Of a stretch of DNA of 64,000 nt, positions 39,128 to 48,073 are shown one piece after another. The notes beneath the pieces were generated by a model that saw only the letters and a list, made by a program, of their open reading frames with translations, was not told where the DNA came from and searched no databases. Made by a program: the position numbers and the translations under genes. This DNA is from Neptunitalea lumnitzerae (GTDB taxonomy: Bacteria; Bacteroidota; Bacteroidia; Flavobacteriales; Flavobacteriaceae): contig NZ_BRVO01000003.1 in the NCBI RefSeq assembly GCF_027924185.1, positions 335,968-399,967 of the forward strand, written 5' to 3'. The stretch's first letter is position 1. Every line of letters starts with the position of its first letter.

Positions 39128-40353
39128 TAAAAATTCATCTGTTTATAAAGTTCTTCTCCAATTCTTTCAATTATACCAACTACTAAAGCATTTCCCATAA
39201 AAAATGCTCGCTTTGTGTCTGTAATTCCTTCCAACTTAGTATGGTCATCTGGAAACATATTTAATCTTTCTAATTCAATTGGTGTTAATCTTCTTAAACC
39301 TCTATCAGAAACTACTACGTGCTTAAATCTTGAAGGTGATTTTCCTCCTTCACCGGTTATAATAGTTCTTGAAGCATTGTCTAAAGCATCTGGGTAGATC
39401 ATTCCGCCTTCACTATAATTGTATTCAAATCCGTCCTTAGTTCTTCTTTTTTCTTTTTTACCACCTTTTAGGTATTCCCATTTTGGTTTATCATTTTCGT
39501 TAATGAAAAATTCAGATGTTACTTCTCCATTTTGTAGAATGTCTCCTAAAACAGTTCTTTTACCATAGTAATTAGGTTCTGTTTTAGTTGTAAAAACTTT
39601 ACCATTAACTAAAAGTCCAGTATTCTGGAAAGGTGATAACTTCCCTGCTTTGTTAAAATTTTCTGTAATTTCAACTAAATCTCCTTTTAATTCAAATTTT
39701 TGTAGCGAATTTGTAATGCCTACCGGGAAAGCCTTTGCGATAGTTCCTTCTTCAAGCAACCAATCAATTTTCTTAGATTTTTTTAGATTCTTATAGGCTT
39801 CTGTCGATTTATGATAACCAATTATAAAAATACGTCTTCTTCTTTGTGGCATACCATATTCGGCTGCATTTATTACACGCCATTCAACTGCATACCCTAA
39901 TTCATTTAGACTTTGAAGCATTACAGCGAAATCACGGCCTCTCTGATTTGCTGGAGATTTTAAAAGTCTATCAACATTTTCTAAAAAAAGATATTTTGGT
40001 TTATTCTTTTTCTCATCTAAAATTCTATGGATAGACCACCATAAAACACCTTTTTTTCCTGTAAGCCCTTTTGAATTATGTAAAGTTGTTGCTACTGAAT
40101 AATCTTGACAAGGAAATCCTCCACATAATAGATCATGGTCTGGTATTTCCTGAGTAGGTACAGTTGCTATATCTTGATTAGAATGATTTACCTTTCCAAA
40201 ACGAGCCTCATAAACCATTGAAGCGTGTTGTATCTTAGTTGAAGGTTCCCATTGGTTACTCCAAACAACTTCGTAATTACTTTTTTCAAGTCCAAGACGG
40301 AAACCACCAACACCTGCAAACAACTCTACTACCTTTACCTTCTTATTTTCCAT
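39127..40353 (-). CDS. DNA (cytosine-5-)-methyltransferase
   Basis: A protein of 408 residues with the m5C methyltransferase motifs in order: I, LFAGVGGFRLGLE (11-23); IV, GGFPCQDYS with catalytic Cys82; VI, ENV (125-127); VIII, QRRRRIFIIGY (170-180); and the closing motif GNALVVGIIERIGEEL near the C-terminus. The target-recognition region lies at about 215-340. It should protect the sites cut by the Sau3AI-like enzyme. It overlaps the HTH regulator gene by 11 bases. Confidence 0.95.
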   Translation of the reverse strand: MENKKVKVVELFAGVGGFRLGLEKSNYEVVWSNQWEPSTKIQHASMVYEARFGKVNHSNQDIATVPTQEIPDHDLLCGGFPCQDYSVATTLHNSKGLTGKKGVLWWSIHRILDEKKNKPKYLFLENVDRLLKSPANQRGRDFAVMLQSLNELGYAVEWRVINAAEYGMPQRRRRIFIIGYHKSTEAYKNLKKSKKIDWLLEEGTIAKAFPVGITNSLQKFELKGDLVEITENFNKAGKLSPFQNTGLLVNGKVFTTKTEPNYYGKRTVLGDILQNGEVTSEFFINENDKPKWEYLKGGKKEKRRTKDGFEYNYSEGGMIYPDALDNASRTIITGEGGKSPSRFKHVVVSDRGLRRLTPIELERLNMFPDDHTKLEGITDTKRAFFMGNALVVGIIERIGEELYKQMNF

Positions 40354-40651
40354 TTTCTTGGCTTTTATAATATTTAATTTTTTCTTCAGCTACTTTTAAA
40401 ATCTCAGAAGTTGATTCAGTATATTTTAGTTCATCTGCTATCTTTTCTGAATACCAATCGATGACTAGCTCACTTTCAGAAAGCTCATAAAACTTAGCTA
40501 GTCTTACGATTTGCTCCAACGTAGGCTTTCTCTCATTCTTCTCAAACTTACTAATTAAGGACTGGTCTATATCTACTTCAGCAGCTACCTTCCTAAGAAT
40601 AAGTCCTTTTATCTCCCTAGCATCCTTTAAAGTTTCTCCTAGTGTTTTCAT
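40343..40651 (-). CDS. XRE-type HTH regulator, controller (C)-protein-like
   Basis: A protein of 102 residues from the ATG at 40651. An XRE helix-turn-helix spans about 8-62 (EIKGLILRKVAAEVDIDQS, then LISKFEKNERKPTLEQI), and a helical tail follows. The frame is open 20 codons further upstream, but that stretch holds the -7 box and operators, so the internal ATG is preferred. As first gene of the RM operon, with two tandem operators at its own start, it is probably an autoregulator that times restriction relative to methylation. Confidence 0.9.
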   Translation of the reverse strand: MKTLGETLKDAREIKGLILRKVAAEVDIDQSLISKFEKNERKPTLEQIVRLAKFYELSESELVIDWYSEKIADELKYTESTSEILKVAEEKIKYYKSQENGK

Positions 40652-40685
40652 TAGACAAAATTGTTTTAGACAAACATTGTCCAAA
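40651..40685 (-). promoter_or_regulatory. tandem operators of the RM controller protein
   Basis: Two related sites, read on the plus strand: TTAGACAAAATTGT (40651-40664) and TTAGACAAACATTGT (40666-40680), 15 bases apart. The second is centred in an inverted repeat, TTTAGACAA-ACA-TTGTCCAAA (40665-40685, one mismatch per half). They overlap the end of the -7 box, the transcription start and the start codon of the HTH gene. Confidence 0.6.
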
Positions 40686-40711
40686 TATAAAAAAACATTT
40701 TGGTCTATCAA
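40682..40711 (-). promoter_or_regulatory. promoter of the RM operon
   Basis: On the minus strand: TTG (40711-40709), 19-base spacer, TATATTTG (40689-40682). It is an exact match to the Bacteroidetes consensus and lies directly upstream of the tandem operators. Confidence 0.7.
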
Positions 40712-40765
40712 TGATTAGTTCAAATTATTTTTTCGGGTAGTAATTAAAAGTTGAAAATTCGGTTC

Positions 40766-40807
40766 TCGATACAATTTTGTTCCGTTTCACTACACAAAAT
40801 CACTCGA
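40766..40807. repeat. imperfect inverted repeat at the right edge of the RM island
   Basis: Outer TCGA/TCGA (40766-40769, 40804-40807) and inner ATTTTGT/ACAAAAT (40774-40780, 40794-40800). The sequence lies between the RM promoter and the end of rluF. It may be an rluF terminator or a dispersed flavobacterial repeat; I cannot decide from one copy. Confidence 0.35.
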
Positions 40808-40900
40808 ATTGACGCATTACTAACTTCAACACCTATTCTTAACACCACAATCTTATCAAATTTTCACTTGAATTGATGGTCTTGAAATTCAAGCTCGGCA

Positions 40901-41626
40901 TTATTCAAACGTCTTAGAAGAATTAGACGTTAATTTATTTAATTCTGCCAATTCTTTTTTAGTTAAGTTTCTATACTGCCCAACCGGTACATCTAATTGA
41001 ATATTCATAATACGAATACGCTTTAACTGTGTTACCTCATAATTAAGGTATTCGCACATTCTTCTAATTTGTCGGTTAAGTCCTTGGGTTAGCACAATTC
41101 TAAACTGATACTTACTCACCTTCTCCACTTTACATTTACGGGTAACTCTACCCAAAATAGGAATACCCCCTCCCATACGTTTTATAAAATCATCGGTAAT
41201 AGGTTTATCAACGGTTACCAAGTATTCTTTCTCGTGGTTATTGCGGGCTCTTAATATCTTATTTACAATATCGCCATCGTTGGTTAAAAATATAAGTCCT
41301 TCACTAGGCTTATCTAACCTTCCAATAGGAAAAATACGTTCCGGGTAATTAATATAATCTATAATATTGTTTTTCTCTACTCGGGTATCGGTAGTACATA
41401 CAATACCAACAGGCTTGTTAAAGGCCAAATAAACAAACTCTTTATTTCCCTTTTGTACTTCCTTACCATCTACACAAATGGTATCTTTAGGGAGTACTTT
41501 AGTTCCCATTTCTGGTACGCTTCCATTAATTGTTACCCTTCCCTGCTCAATTAGTTTATCGGCAGCTCTACGAGAACAATATCCTATTTCACTTAAATAC
41601 TTATTTATTCTTTTTGGTTCAGACAC
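40901..41626 (-). CDS. rluF: 23S rRNA pseudouridine synthase RluF
   Basis: A protein of 241 residues of the RsuA class. An S4 RNA-binding domain (about 3-60, [20 protein letters not shown]) precedes the catalytic domain with Asp in [16 protein letters not shown] (about 98-113). The stretch around [17 protein letters not shown] and the [14 protein letters not shown] block favour RluF (U2604 of 23S rRNA) over RluB or RluE. It lies 23 bases after a nucleosidase-like gene on the same strand. Confidence 0.92.
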   Translation of the reverse strand: MSEPKRINKYLSEIGYCSRRAADKLIEQGRVTINGSVPEMGTKVLPKDTICVDGKEVQKGNKEFVYLAFNKPVGIVCTTDTRVEKNNIIDYINYPERIFPIGRLDKPSEGLIFLTNDGDIVNKILRARNNHEKEYLVTVDKPITDDFIKRMGGGIPILGRVTRKCKVEKVSKYQFRIVLTQGLNRQIRRMCEYLNYEVTQLKRIRIMNIQLDVPVGQYRNLTKKELAELNKLTSNSSKTFE

Positions 41627-41649
41627 AGTCTTCCTATTTTAATTCTTCT

Positions 41650-42204
41650 CTATCTATTCTCTATGGCTTCAATAGCCTCTTTAAAATCAATAGCCTCTAC
41701 TTCTTTAAAAAAGTCAATAGGCTTATCATGCGGTAAAAAGTCAGATATAATACGCACTATAAAATCATCTTTCTTTTTTAAATGCATAAACGTATAATCT
41801 TCCATATTTACCAAAGTACCTATGGTTAAATCTGTTGTTTTTACAAACTTATCAGACGTTAACGAAAACAAACAAGGCAATTTTGTTTTAGAGGGTTCTA
41901 CCTTAATACTTCCATTTTCAAAAAGTTGCCCTTCGTACCCGTATAAAGATCCTGCGGTTACCTCAACTGGTTTTCCTAGTTGTAGGCTTTCAGGTAAAAT
42001 AGCACTTTTACCAATTACAGCCGCAAACCCTAGTAATACGGTAACATCAGACTCGGGTAAAGTCATCATTGTTTTGGCAATACTTTCCCTACCAATACCG
42101 CATACCATTACATGGTATTCATGCTTTAAATCTGTAAAACGTGCTAGTGCCGTTAAGGTTTTCTCCTTCTCTATTTCCATAGGAGTAAGAATGGTTACCT
42201 TCAT
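41650..42204 (-). CDS. nucleoside phosphorylase/nucleosidase-like protein
   Basis: A protein of 184 residues with the opening of the PNP/MTAN fold: ILTPMEIEKEKTL, then a CGIGRESIAKTM segment near 36 in place of the usual GxGKxxA, and LLGFAAVIG in place of the GTAG loop. The C-terminal half is short compared with MTAN and the catalytic acidic residue is not obvious. It may be a nucleosidase with narrow substrate use or a non-catalytic homologue. An ATG two codons upstream (42210) is possible. Confidence 0.75.
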   Translation of the reverse strand: MKVTILTPMEIEKEKTLTALARFTDLKHEYHVMVCGIGRESIAKTMMTLPESDVTVLLGFAAVIGKSAILPESLQLGKPVEVTAGSLYGYEGQLFENGSIKVEPSKTKLPCLFSLTSDKFVKTTDLTIGTLVNMEDYTFMHLKKKDDFIVRIISDFLPHDKPIDFFKEVEAIDFKEAIEAIENR

Positions 42205-42262
42205 AATCAATAATTTTTGCTAAAGTATAATAAAATTATCAGCAACCTATTATACAATATTC

Positions 42263-42270
42263 TATATTTG
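42263..42270 (+). promoter_or_regulatory. -7 box before the DUF3108 gene
   Basis: TATATTTG, a perfect TAnnTTTG element, 37 bases before the ATG at 42308. Confidence 0.4.
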
Positions 42271-42307
42271 AGCGGTAAAACACGCTATAGTGTTACTACT
42301 TATGTAA

Positions 42308-43066
42308 ATGAAACCGGCATTTTTCGTATGGGCAATACTAATAGGAATTAGTTGCCTGCAAGCTCAAAATACTACTATAAAGAGTGGTGAAAAATTAGTG
42401 TACACAGCATCTTATAACATGAGCGGATTAATGACCTCTTTTGCAGAGGTTGTGATGGCAGTAGAAAAAGTACCCGAAAAAAACCTTTTTCACTTAAATT
42501 GTACCGCTACTACATACACCAAATGGGATACTTATTTTAAAATACGCGATCAATACCAATCGTATGTAAATACAAGTACATTAAAGCCTATTTTGTATTA
42601 CCGAAACATTAATGAAGGCGGCTATACTAAAAGTGAAAAGTATATTTTTGATTATAAAAATAAAAAAGTACAAGCCACTTTTAAACGCAAAAATACCCCA
42701 GAGCAAAAGAAAGAGGTTGCTATTACTTTAAACACCAGTGATGCTATTGCTACCTTGTATCAGCTAAGAAATATTGATATTAGCAAAGCCAAACCTGGTA
42801 ATAAAGTAACCCTCACCATTATTTTTGACCAAAAGGAGTATGAAGTGGTGTTTAACTATTTAGGCAAAGAAACCATAACCACAGATGCCCTAGGCAAAAA
42901 AGAGTGTTATAAATTAGCGGTATATGCCAATACCAATAAATTAAAAGGTACCAATGCCAACTTAATTTATGTAACAGCAGATGAAAAAAAGATTCCCGTA
43001 CTTATTAAATTTAACATACCCGTAGGTACAGGTCAAATAAAATTAAAAAGTGCGAGTGGCATTTAA
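42308..43066 (+). CDS. exported DUF3108 protein
   Basis: A protein of 252 residues with a signal peptide (cleavage near SCLQAQ, residue 20). The DUF3108 pattern follows: GEKLVYTASYNM, a beta-barrel of paired strands with RDQYQSYVN and KSEKYIFDYKN, ending with VPVGTGQIKL-like strands. Such periplasmic barrels resemble lipid- or polysaccharide-handling proteins, but the function is unproven. Its stop overlaps the ATG of the next gene by one base. Confidence 0.88.
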   Translation: MKPAFFVWAILIGISCLQAQNTTIKSGEKLVYTASYNMSGLMTSFAEVVMAVEKVPEKNLFHLNCTATTYTKWDTYFKIRDQYQSYVNTSTLKPILYYRNINEGGYTKSEKYIFDYKNKKVQATFKRKNTPEQKKEVAITLNTSDAIATLYQLRNIDISKAKPGNKVTLTIIFDQKEYEVVFNYLGKETITTDALGKKECYKLAVYANTNKLKGTNANLIYVTADEKKIPVLIKFNIPVGTGQIKLKSASGI

Positions 43067-43593
43067 TGACTAACTCGCAAACTATTACATCTAAAACAAT
43101 TATGAGAAGAATTTTTAGTATAAGCTCCGTTTTACTAACCCTATTTTGTATTGCAAACCTATTTTTACCTTTGGGCAGCTTACCTGTTATATTTGCTGCC
43201 TTGGCACTTATATTGGCCATCATTTTATTATTTCTTTCTAAAACAAAATTTAAAAAGAACCTACCGAAAGTATTAATTGTGTTAAACGTGGTACTTACGG
43301 GTATTTTTATTGCTAAACCAATAATTTTTAAAGACGAAACTCAAATAGATACAACCACGGAACAAGAGCGTGAAAAAATAAAATTGGATGCCAATTTAGA
43401 ATTAGAACTGTTGGAACAAGAGGGTATTATAAATAATGAATTTCTTAGTCCTGAAGAAGTAGATAGCGTTCGTAATAAAATTATAGACACCGTACAAAAA
43501 GTACTAAAGCAAACTAAAGAACTAGAAAAACCAGTTCCTTCTAATTCTGCTAAGGAAGAAGAAATTCAATTTGAGCAACCCACCTTTAAATAA
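43066..43593 (+). CDS. membrane protein with coiled-coil tail
   Basis: A protein of 175 residues. Three hydrophobic segments (about 17-35, 39-58, 69-86) precede a charged helical tail rich in Glu and Lys (about 95-175). Translationally coupled to the DUF3108 gene and followed by hisS with its own promoter box. I recognise no family. An ATG at codon 13 (MRRIFSISS) is an alternative start. Confidence 0.7.
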   Translation: MTNSQTITSKTIMRRIFSISSVLLTLFCIANLFLPLGSLPVIFAALALILAIILLFLSKTKFKKNLPKVLIVLNVVLTGIFIAKPIIFKDETQIDTTTEQEREKIKLDANLELELLEQEGIINNEFLSPEEVDSVRNKIIDTVQKVLKQTKELEKPVPSNSAKEEEIQFEQPTFK

Positions 43594-43617
43594 TTTCGTT
43601 TCTGTATGATATCTGCT

Positions 43618-43625
43618 TATATTTG
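43618..43625 (+). promoter_or_regulatory. -7 box before hisS
   Basis: TATATTTG, a perfect TAnnTTTG element, 25 bases before the hisS ATG. Confidence 0.45.
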
Positions 43626-43650
43626 CTGTCTTTAAAAATGAAACAGAACA

Positions 43651-45024
43651 ATGGCAAATAAACCAGGTATACCAAAAGGAACTAGAGATTTTTCTCCAAT
43701 TGAAATAGCAAAGAGAAATTATATTTTTGATACTATCAAAAAGCATTTCCAAGGGTTTGGTTTTCAACCTATAGAAACTCCTTCTTTTGAAAACTCTGAT
43801 ACCCTAATGGGTAAATACGGAGATGAAGGTGACCGTTTAATTTTTAAAATTCTAAATTCAGGTGATTACCTGAAAAAAACCAACGAAGCAGACTTAGCGG
43901 CTAAAGATTCTACCAAAGTGGCTAGTCAAATTTCAGAAAAGGCATTGCGTTATGACCTTACCGTACCTTTTGCAAGGTACGTTGTAATGAATCAGAACGA
44001 TATTGATTTTCCTTTCAAGCGTTTTCAAATTCAACCTGTATGGAGAGCAGACCGACCACAAAAGGGTCGTTACCGTGAATTTTTTCAGTGTGATGCCGAT
44101 GTTGTAGGGTCTAAATCGCTTTGGCAAGAAGTTGAATTTGTACAATTGTACGATGCCGTGTTTACTGATTTAGCAGTAAACGGAGTTACCATTAAAATGA
44201 ATAACCGTAAAATACTATCGGGTATTGCAGAGGTAATTGGAGCGCAAGACAAGTTGATTGATTTTACAGTTGCTTTAGATAAACTAGATAAAATTGGGGA
44301 AGATGGCGTTAAAAAAGAAATGCTAGAAAAAGGTATTTCTGAAGAAGCCATTACCAAGGTACAACCCCTATTTAACTTTACAGGAAGTAATAAAGAAAAG
44401 TTAGCACAATTAGAAAGTATGCTTGCTGCTTCTGTAACCGGATTAAAAGGTGTAGAAGAACTTACTTTTATTGCAGATAGTATTGAAACACTAGGTTTAC
44501 AAACCGCTACTTTAGATATAGATGTTACCCTAGCTAGAGGATTAAACTACTATACAGGAGCTATTTTTGAAGTTGCTGCACCAAAAGAGGTTAAACTTGG
44601 TTCTATTGGTGGGGGTGGCCGCTACGACGACCTTACCGGAATTTTTGGACTTAAGGACATCAGTGGTGTAGGTATCTCCTTTGGGTTAGACCGTATCTTT
44701 TTAGTTTTAGAAGAATTAGGATTATTCCCAGACACGGTAAATAATAGCTTAGAGGTGTTATTTATCAACTTTGGTGAGCAAGAAGCACTAGCCTCTTTTA
44801 AATTAATGCAACAATTACGTAAAGCTGGTTATAAAGCAGATATGTACCCTGACTCGGCTAAACCTGCAAAGCAATTTAAGTATGCCAATAAACGTAATGT
44901 ACCATATGTAATTACCATTGGATCTCAAGAACTAAAAGAGAATTGTTTTACATTTAAAAATATGAAAACAGGTGAGCAAACCACCTATGGTTTTGAACAA
45001 ATATTGTCTATTTTTAAATCATAA
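43651..45024 (+). CDS. hisS: histidyl-tRNA synthetase
   Basis: A class II aminoacyl-tRNA synthetase of 457 residues. Motif 1 is near [11 protein letters not shown], motif 2 near [20 protein letters not shown] (about 130-149), and the HisA/HisB histidine-specific loops are [10 protein letters not shown] (about 295) and [14 protein letters not shown] (about 325). The C-terminal 95 residues form the anticodon-binding domain. A seven-codon ATG frame (43638-43661) overlaps its start in another frame. The 3' end overlaps the convergent AraC gene by 11 bases. Confidence 0.97.
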   Translation: MANKPGIPKGTRDFSPIEIAKRNYIFDTIKKHFQGFGFQPIETPSFENSDTLMGKYGDEGDRLIFKILNSGDYLKKTNEADLAAKDSTKVASQISEKALRYDLTVPFARYVVMNQNDIDFPFKRFQIQPVWRADRPQKGRYREFFQCDADVVGSKSLWQEVEFVQLYDAVFTDLAVNGVTIKMNNRKILSGIAEVIGAQDKLIDFTVALDKLDKIGEDGVKKEMLEKGISEEAITKVQPLFNFTGSNKEKLAQLESMLAASVTGLKGVEELTFIADSIETLGLQTATLDIDVTLARGLNYYTGAIFEVAAPKEVKLGSIGGGGRYDDLTGIFGLKDISGVGISFGLDRIFLVLEELGLFPDTVNNSLEVLFINFGEQEALASFKLMQQLRKAGYKADMYPDSAKPAKQFKYANKRNVPYVITIGSQELKENCFTFKNMKTGEQTTYGFEQILSIFKS

Positions 45025-45865
45025 CTACCGAAGAATTTTTTAATTCGGCAAAGGATTTACCGGAATAACTTTTTACAAATTTATAGAGATGGCTTTCATC
45101 TGTAAAGCCAAACTCTATAGCCAATTGTTTATTACTTATAGCACTATGCTTTAGGCGTTGCTCTAATAAATTAAACCTGTATTGCTGTACATAACTTTTT
45201 AAAGAGGTACCAACCTTCTCTTTAAAAAAAGAGCCTATATAATTAGGGGAATAATTAAAATGTTCTGCAATCATTTTTAAGGTTAAACTTTTTGGCTCGT
45301 AGATATTTAACTCTATATACTCTAGCAAAGCTTCAGTTATTTCTGGTTGCGAATTGCGTTGCTGTTTACTACCGCAACTATTTTTATTGCGCTTTAACAC
45401 TAACAAAATAGCTTTAAACATTTGAAATATAATACGCTTACTTAGCACCTCATTCTTTTTATATTCTTCAGCTATTAAAATAAATAATTGTTCAGCCAAT
45501 TTTTTATCAGCTTCATTGTGCAATAAATCTCCGCGTTTTATCTGTGGTAAGTTTAATAAACAATCAATATCTTTATTCCATTCAGAGGGTTCACCTGAAA
45601 CAAATGTATCCAAATAAAGATTGGTAAACTTAAAATAAATAAATCTTGTTTCTTCCTCTATCATAAATTCGTGCACATCTTCAGGCCCTAATAAATATAA
45701 ATAACCAGATTGATAAGGTACCAAGTGCTTGTTTAAATGATGTAACCCTTTTCCTCTTACTATAAAAATTAACTCATAATGATTATGATTGTGCAAGGGA
45801 TGCTCCCAAACACTTGTAGTAAAATCATCTACAATTAATCTATCAAACTGCTTATATCTTTCCAT
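45014..45865 (-). CDS. AraC-family transcriptional regulator
   Basis: A protein of 283 residues. An N-terminal cupin sensor domain (about 15-90, with [16 protein letters not shown] and GPEDVHEFM) precedes a C-terminal pair of helix-turn-helix motifs (about 185-280, [23 protein letters not shown] and [23 protein letters not shown]). It is divergent from the aldo/keto reductase operon across 231 bases, so it is the likely regulator of that operon, perhaps like YqhC of E. coli, which controls aldehyde reductases; the inducer is unknown. Confidence 0.92.
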   Translation of the reverse strand: MERYKQFDRLIVDDFTTSVWEHPLHNHNHYELIFIVRGKGLHHLNKHLVPYQSGYLYLLGPEDVHEFMIEEETRFIYFKFTNLYLDTFVSGEPSEWNKDIDCLLNLPQIKRGDLLHNEADKKLAEQLFILIAEEYKKNEVLSKRIIFQMFKAILLVLKRNKNSCGSKQQRNSQPEITEALLEYIELNIYEPKSLTLKMIAEHFNYSPNYIGSFFKEKVGTSLKSYVQQYRFNLLEQRLKHSAISNKQLAIEFGFTDESHLYKFVKSYSGKSFAELKNSSVVMI

Positions 45866-45945
45866 AATTTAAATTTACAATAAATTCACAGATTTTTACA
45901 ACCCTATTAACGTAATCTTGTTGTTATTTAGACTAAAATTACACT

Positions 45946-46017
45946 ATGAGAAAATCTCATTTAAAAACAGCAAAACTACCTTGCTATTACAACATGGCTC
46001 GCCGTAAAAAAAAGTAG
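45946..46017 (+). CDS. candidate 23-residue basic small protein
   Basis: An ATG frame of 23 codons plus TAG between the AraC gene and the first aldo/keto reductase, same strand as the latter, 79 bases ahead. The peptide starts MRKSHLKTAKLP, has one Cys followed by two Tyr, and ends ARRKKK. No RBS is expected in this group, so translation cannot be judged. It may be a real small regulator or leader peptide, or a chance frame. Confidence 0.35.
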   Translation: MRKSHLKTAKLPCYYNMARRKKK

Positions 46018-46096
46018 CCGATGATATGAGATGAAACGCTCATCCTTTAAACAAACTTACCATACACAACATTGAATAATAAAAGATAAAAATGCT

Positions 46097-47080
46097 ATGA
46101 TTTACAGAAAATTAAATGAAACTGATTTAGAATTATCTGCTATTACTTTCGGAGCTTGGGCTGCCGGTGGATGGATGTGGGGTAAAACAGAAAAATCAGA
46201 TGCTATTGAAGCCATCAAAGCCGCCTATATAGAGGGGGTAACTTCTATAGATACAGCCCCCATATACGGACAAGGTACTAGCGAAGCAATTGTTGGTGAA
46301 GCCATTAAAGATATCCCAAGAGATAAAGTACAAATTTTAACAAAATTTGGAATGCGCTGGGACGAAACCAAAGGAGATTTTGCTTTTAAAAGTAAAAATA
46401 ATAATGGTGACCCTATTGATATCTACAAATATGCAGGCAAAGAAAGTGTTATAAAAGAATGTGAAGACAGCTTAAAAAGATTAGGCACCGATTATATAGA
46501 CCTTTATCAAATTCATTGGCCAGATGTAACCACGCCAATAGAGGAAACGTTTGAAGCCGTTGAAAAATTAATTCAGCAAGGTAAAATTAGACATGCTGGT
46601 GTTTGTAATTACAATGTAGAGCAACTAAAAGCTGCAGATGCTGTGGTATCTATTGCTTCTAATCAAATTCCATATAGCATGGTATCTAAAGATATTGATA
46701 AAGAAGTACTCCCCTATTGCATTCAAAGTGAAACTTCCGTGTTAGCCTATAGTCCACTAGAAAGAGGATTATTAACAGGAAAAATAACTCCGGGATACAA
46801 ATTTCAAGAGGGCGACCACAGAGCACATCATAAACATTTTACAGAAGACTACATTGTAAAAACAAATGACTTTTTAGACGAAATTAAACCTATTGCTATT
46901 GAAAAAGATGCCACTTTAGCACAACTTGTTTTACGTTGGACTATTGAAAAACCTGGTATTACTGTAGCATTGGCAGGCGCAAGAAACGCGCAACAATCGG
47001 TACAAAATGCACGTGCTGCCAACGTTGAATTAAATCAAGAAGAATTTGATTTTATAGATGGCTTGGTGAAAGAATTATAA
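46097..47080 (+). CDS. aldo/keto reductase (first of three)
   Basis: A protein of 327 residues with the AKR tetrad D52, Y57, K83, H140 on a TIM barrel: SIDTAPIYGQG, ILTKFGM, LYQIHWPD. The NADPH-binding end has VALAGARNAQQ. Length and motifs fit the YajO/YghZ-type cytosolic AKRs that reduce aldehydes. It heads an operon of three AKR genes (gaps of 20 and 25 bases). Probably controlled by the divergent AraC regulator. Confidence 0.94.
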   Translation: MIYRKLNETDLELSAITFGAWAAGGWMWGKTEKSDAIEAIKAAYIEGVTSIDTAPIYGQGTSEAIVGEAIKDIPRDKVQILTKFGMRWDETKGDFAFKSKNNNGDPIDIYKYAGKESVIKECEDSLKRLGTDYIDLYQIHWPDVTTPIEETFEAVEKLIQQGKIRHAGVCNYNVEQLKAADAVVSIASNQIPYSMVSKDIDKEVLPYCIQSETSVLAYSPLERGLLTGKITPGYKFQEGDHRAHHKHFTEDYIVKTNDFLDEIKPIAIEKDATLAQLVLRWTIEKPGITVALAGARNAQQSVQNARAANVELNQEEFDFIDGLVKEL

Positions 47081-47100
47081 ACAAAAATTAAAACAATAAT

Positions 47101-48048
47101 ATGAAAAAGATCATCATAGGAAATACCGATTTAGAAGTTGCTCCTATAAACTTAGGAGGTAATGTATTTGGTTGGACATTAGACGAAAAAAAATCTTTTG
47201 AAATACTAGATGCCTTTACAGATAAGGGATTTAATTTTATAGATACCGCCGATATCTATTCGCACTGGGTAGATGGTGGTTCTGGCGGACAATCTGAAAC
47301 CATTTTAGGAAAATGGATGAAAGAAAGAGGTAACCGAGATAACATAATTATGGCTACCAAAGTTGGTGGAGCCTCTGGTACACACCCTGTAGATACCAGT
47401 AAAAAACATATTTTAGAAACAGTAGACAAATCTTTACAACGCCTACAAACAGATTATATTGATTTGTACTACACTCACTTTGACGATGAAAAAACGCCTG
47501 TTGAGGAAACCTTAGAAGCATATGATGAAATTATAAAAGCCGGCAAGGTAAGATACATTGCAGCTTCTAACGTATCTCCTGAAAGATTGATAGAGTCTAT
47601 GGAAGTAGCCGAAAAAAATGGGTTACCTAAATACCAAGCGTTACAACCACATTACAATTTAGTAGAGCGTACAGACTATGAAACCAAGTATGCCCCACTA
47701 GCAGAAAAATACGGCTTAACGGTGTTCCCATATTGGGCACTAGCATCTGGATTTTTAACGGGTAAATACCGTTCTGAAGAAGATTTTTCAAAAAGTGTGC
47801 GTGGAGAAAGCGTTAAAAAATATTTAGATGAAAAAGGTATTGCTGTATTAAATGCTTTAGATAAAGTTTCTGAAAAACATAATACTACCCCAGCTACGGT
47901 TTCTTTAGCGTGGTTACTAGCAAAACCAAATTTAGGAGCTCCTATTGCTAGTGCAACAAGCACCAAGCAATTACAAACCCTTTTTGATGCCCCTGAATTA
48001 GCATTAGATCAATCGGATATTGATTTGTTAGATACGGCAAGCAAATAA
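47101..48048 (+). CDS. aldo/keto reductase (second of three)
   Basis: A protein of 315 residues. Tetrad D48, Y53, K87, H126 (NFIDTADIYSHW, IIMATKVGG, YYTHFDD), cofactor end PIASATSTKQL. It belongs with the YajO-like AKRs and differs in sequence from the first copy, so the pair is not a recent duplication. Cytosolic, NADPH-dependent, substrate unknown. Confidence 0.94.
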   Translation: MKKIIIGNTDLEVAPINLGGNVFGWTLDEKKSFEILDAFTDKGFNFIDTADIYSHWVDGGSGGQSETILGKWMKERGNRDNIIMATKVGGASGTHPVDTSKKHILETVDKSLQRLQTDYIDLYYTHFDDEKTPVEETLEAYDEIIKAGKVRYIAASNVSPERLIESMEVAEKNGLPKYQALQPHYNLVERTDYETKYAPLAEKYGLTVFPYWALASGFLTGKYRSEEDFSKSVRGESVKKYLDEKGIAVLNALDKVSEKHNTTPATVSLAWLLAKPNLGAPIASATSTKQLQTLFDAPELALDQSDIDLLDTASK

Positions 48049-48073
48049 AAGCAACAACTATATTCCCCCTTAC

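Noticed and set aside
40652-40711. Longer N-terminus for the RM HTH protein
   Set aside because: The added 20 codons would be read from the promoter -7 box and operators, which match consensus too well.
46097-48048. Recent tandem duplication of aldo/keto reductases
   Set aside because: The two proteins share family motifs but differ clearly over their length, so they are old paralogues.
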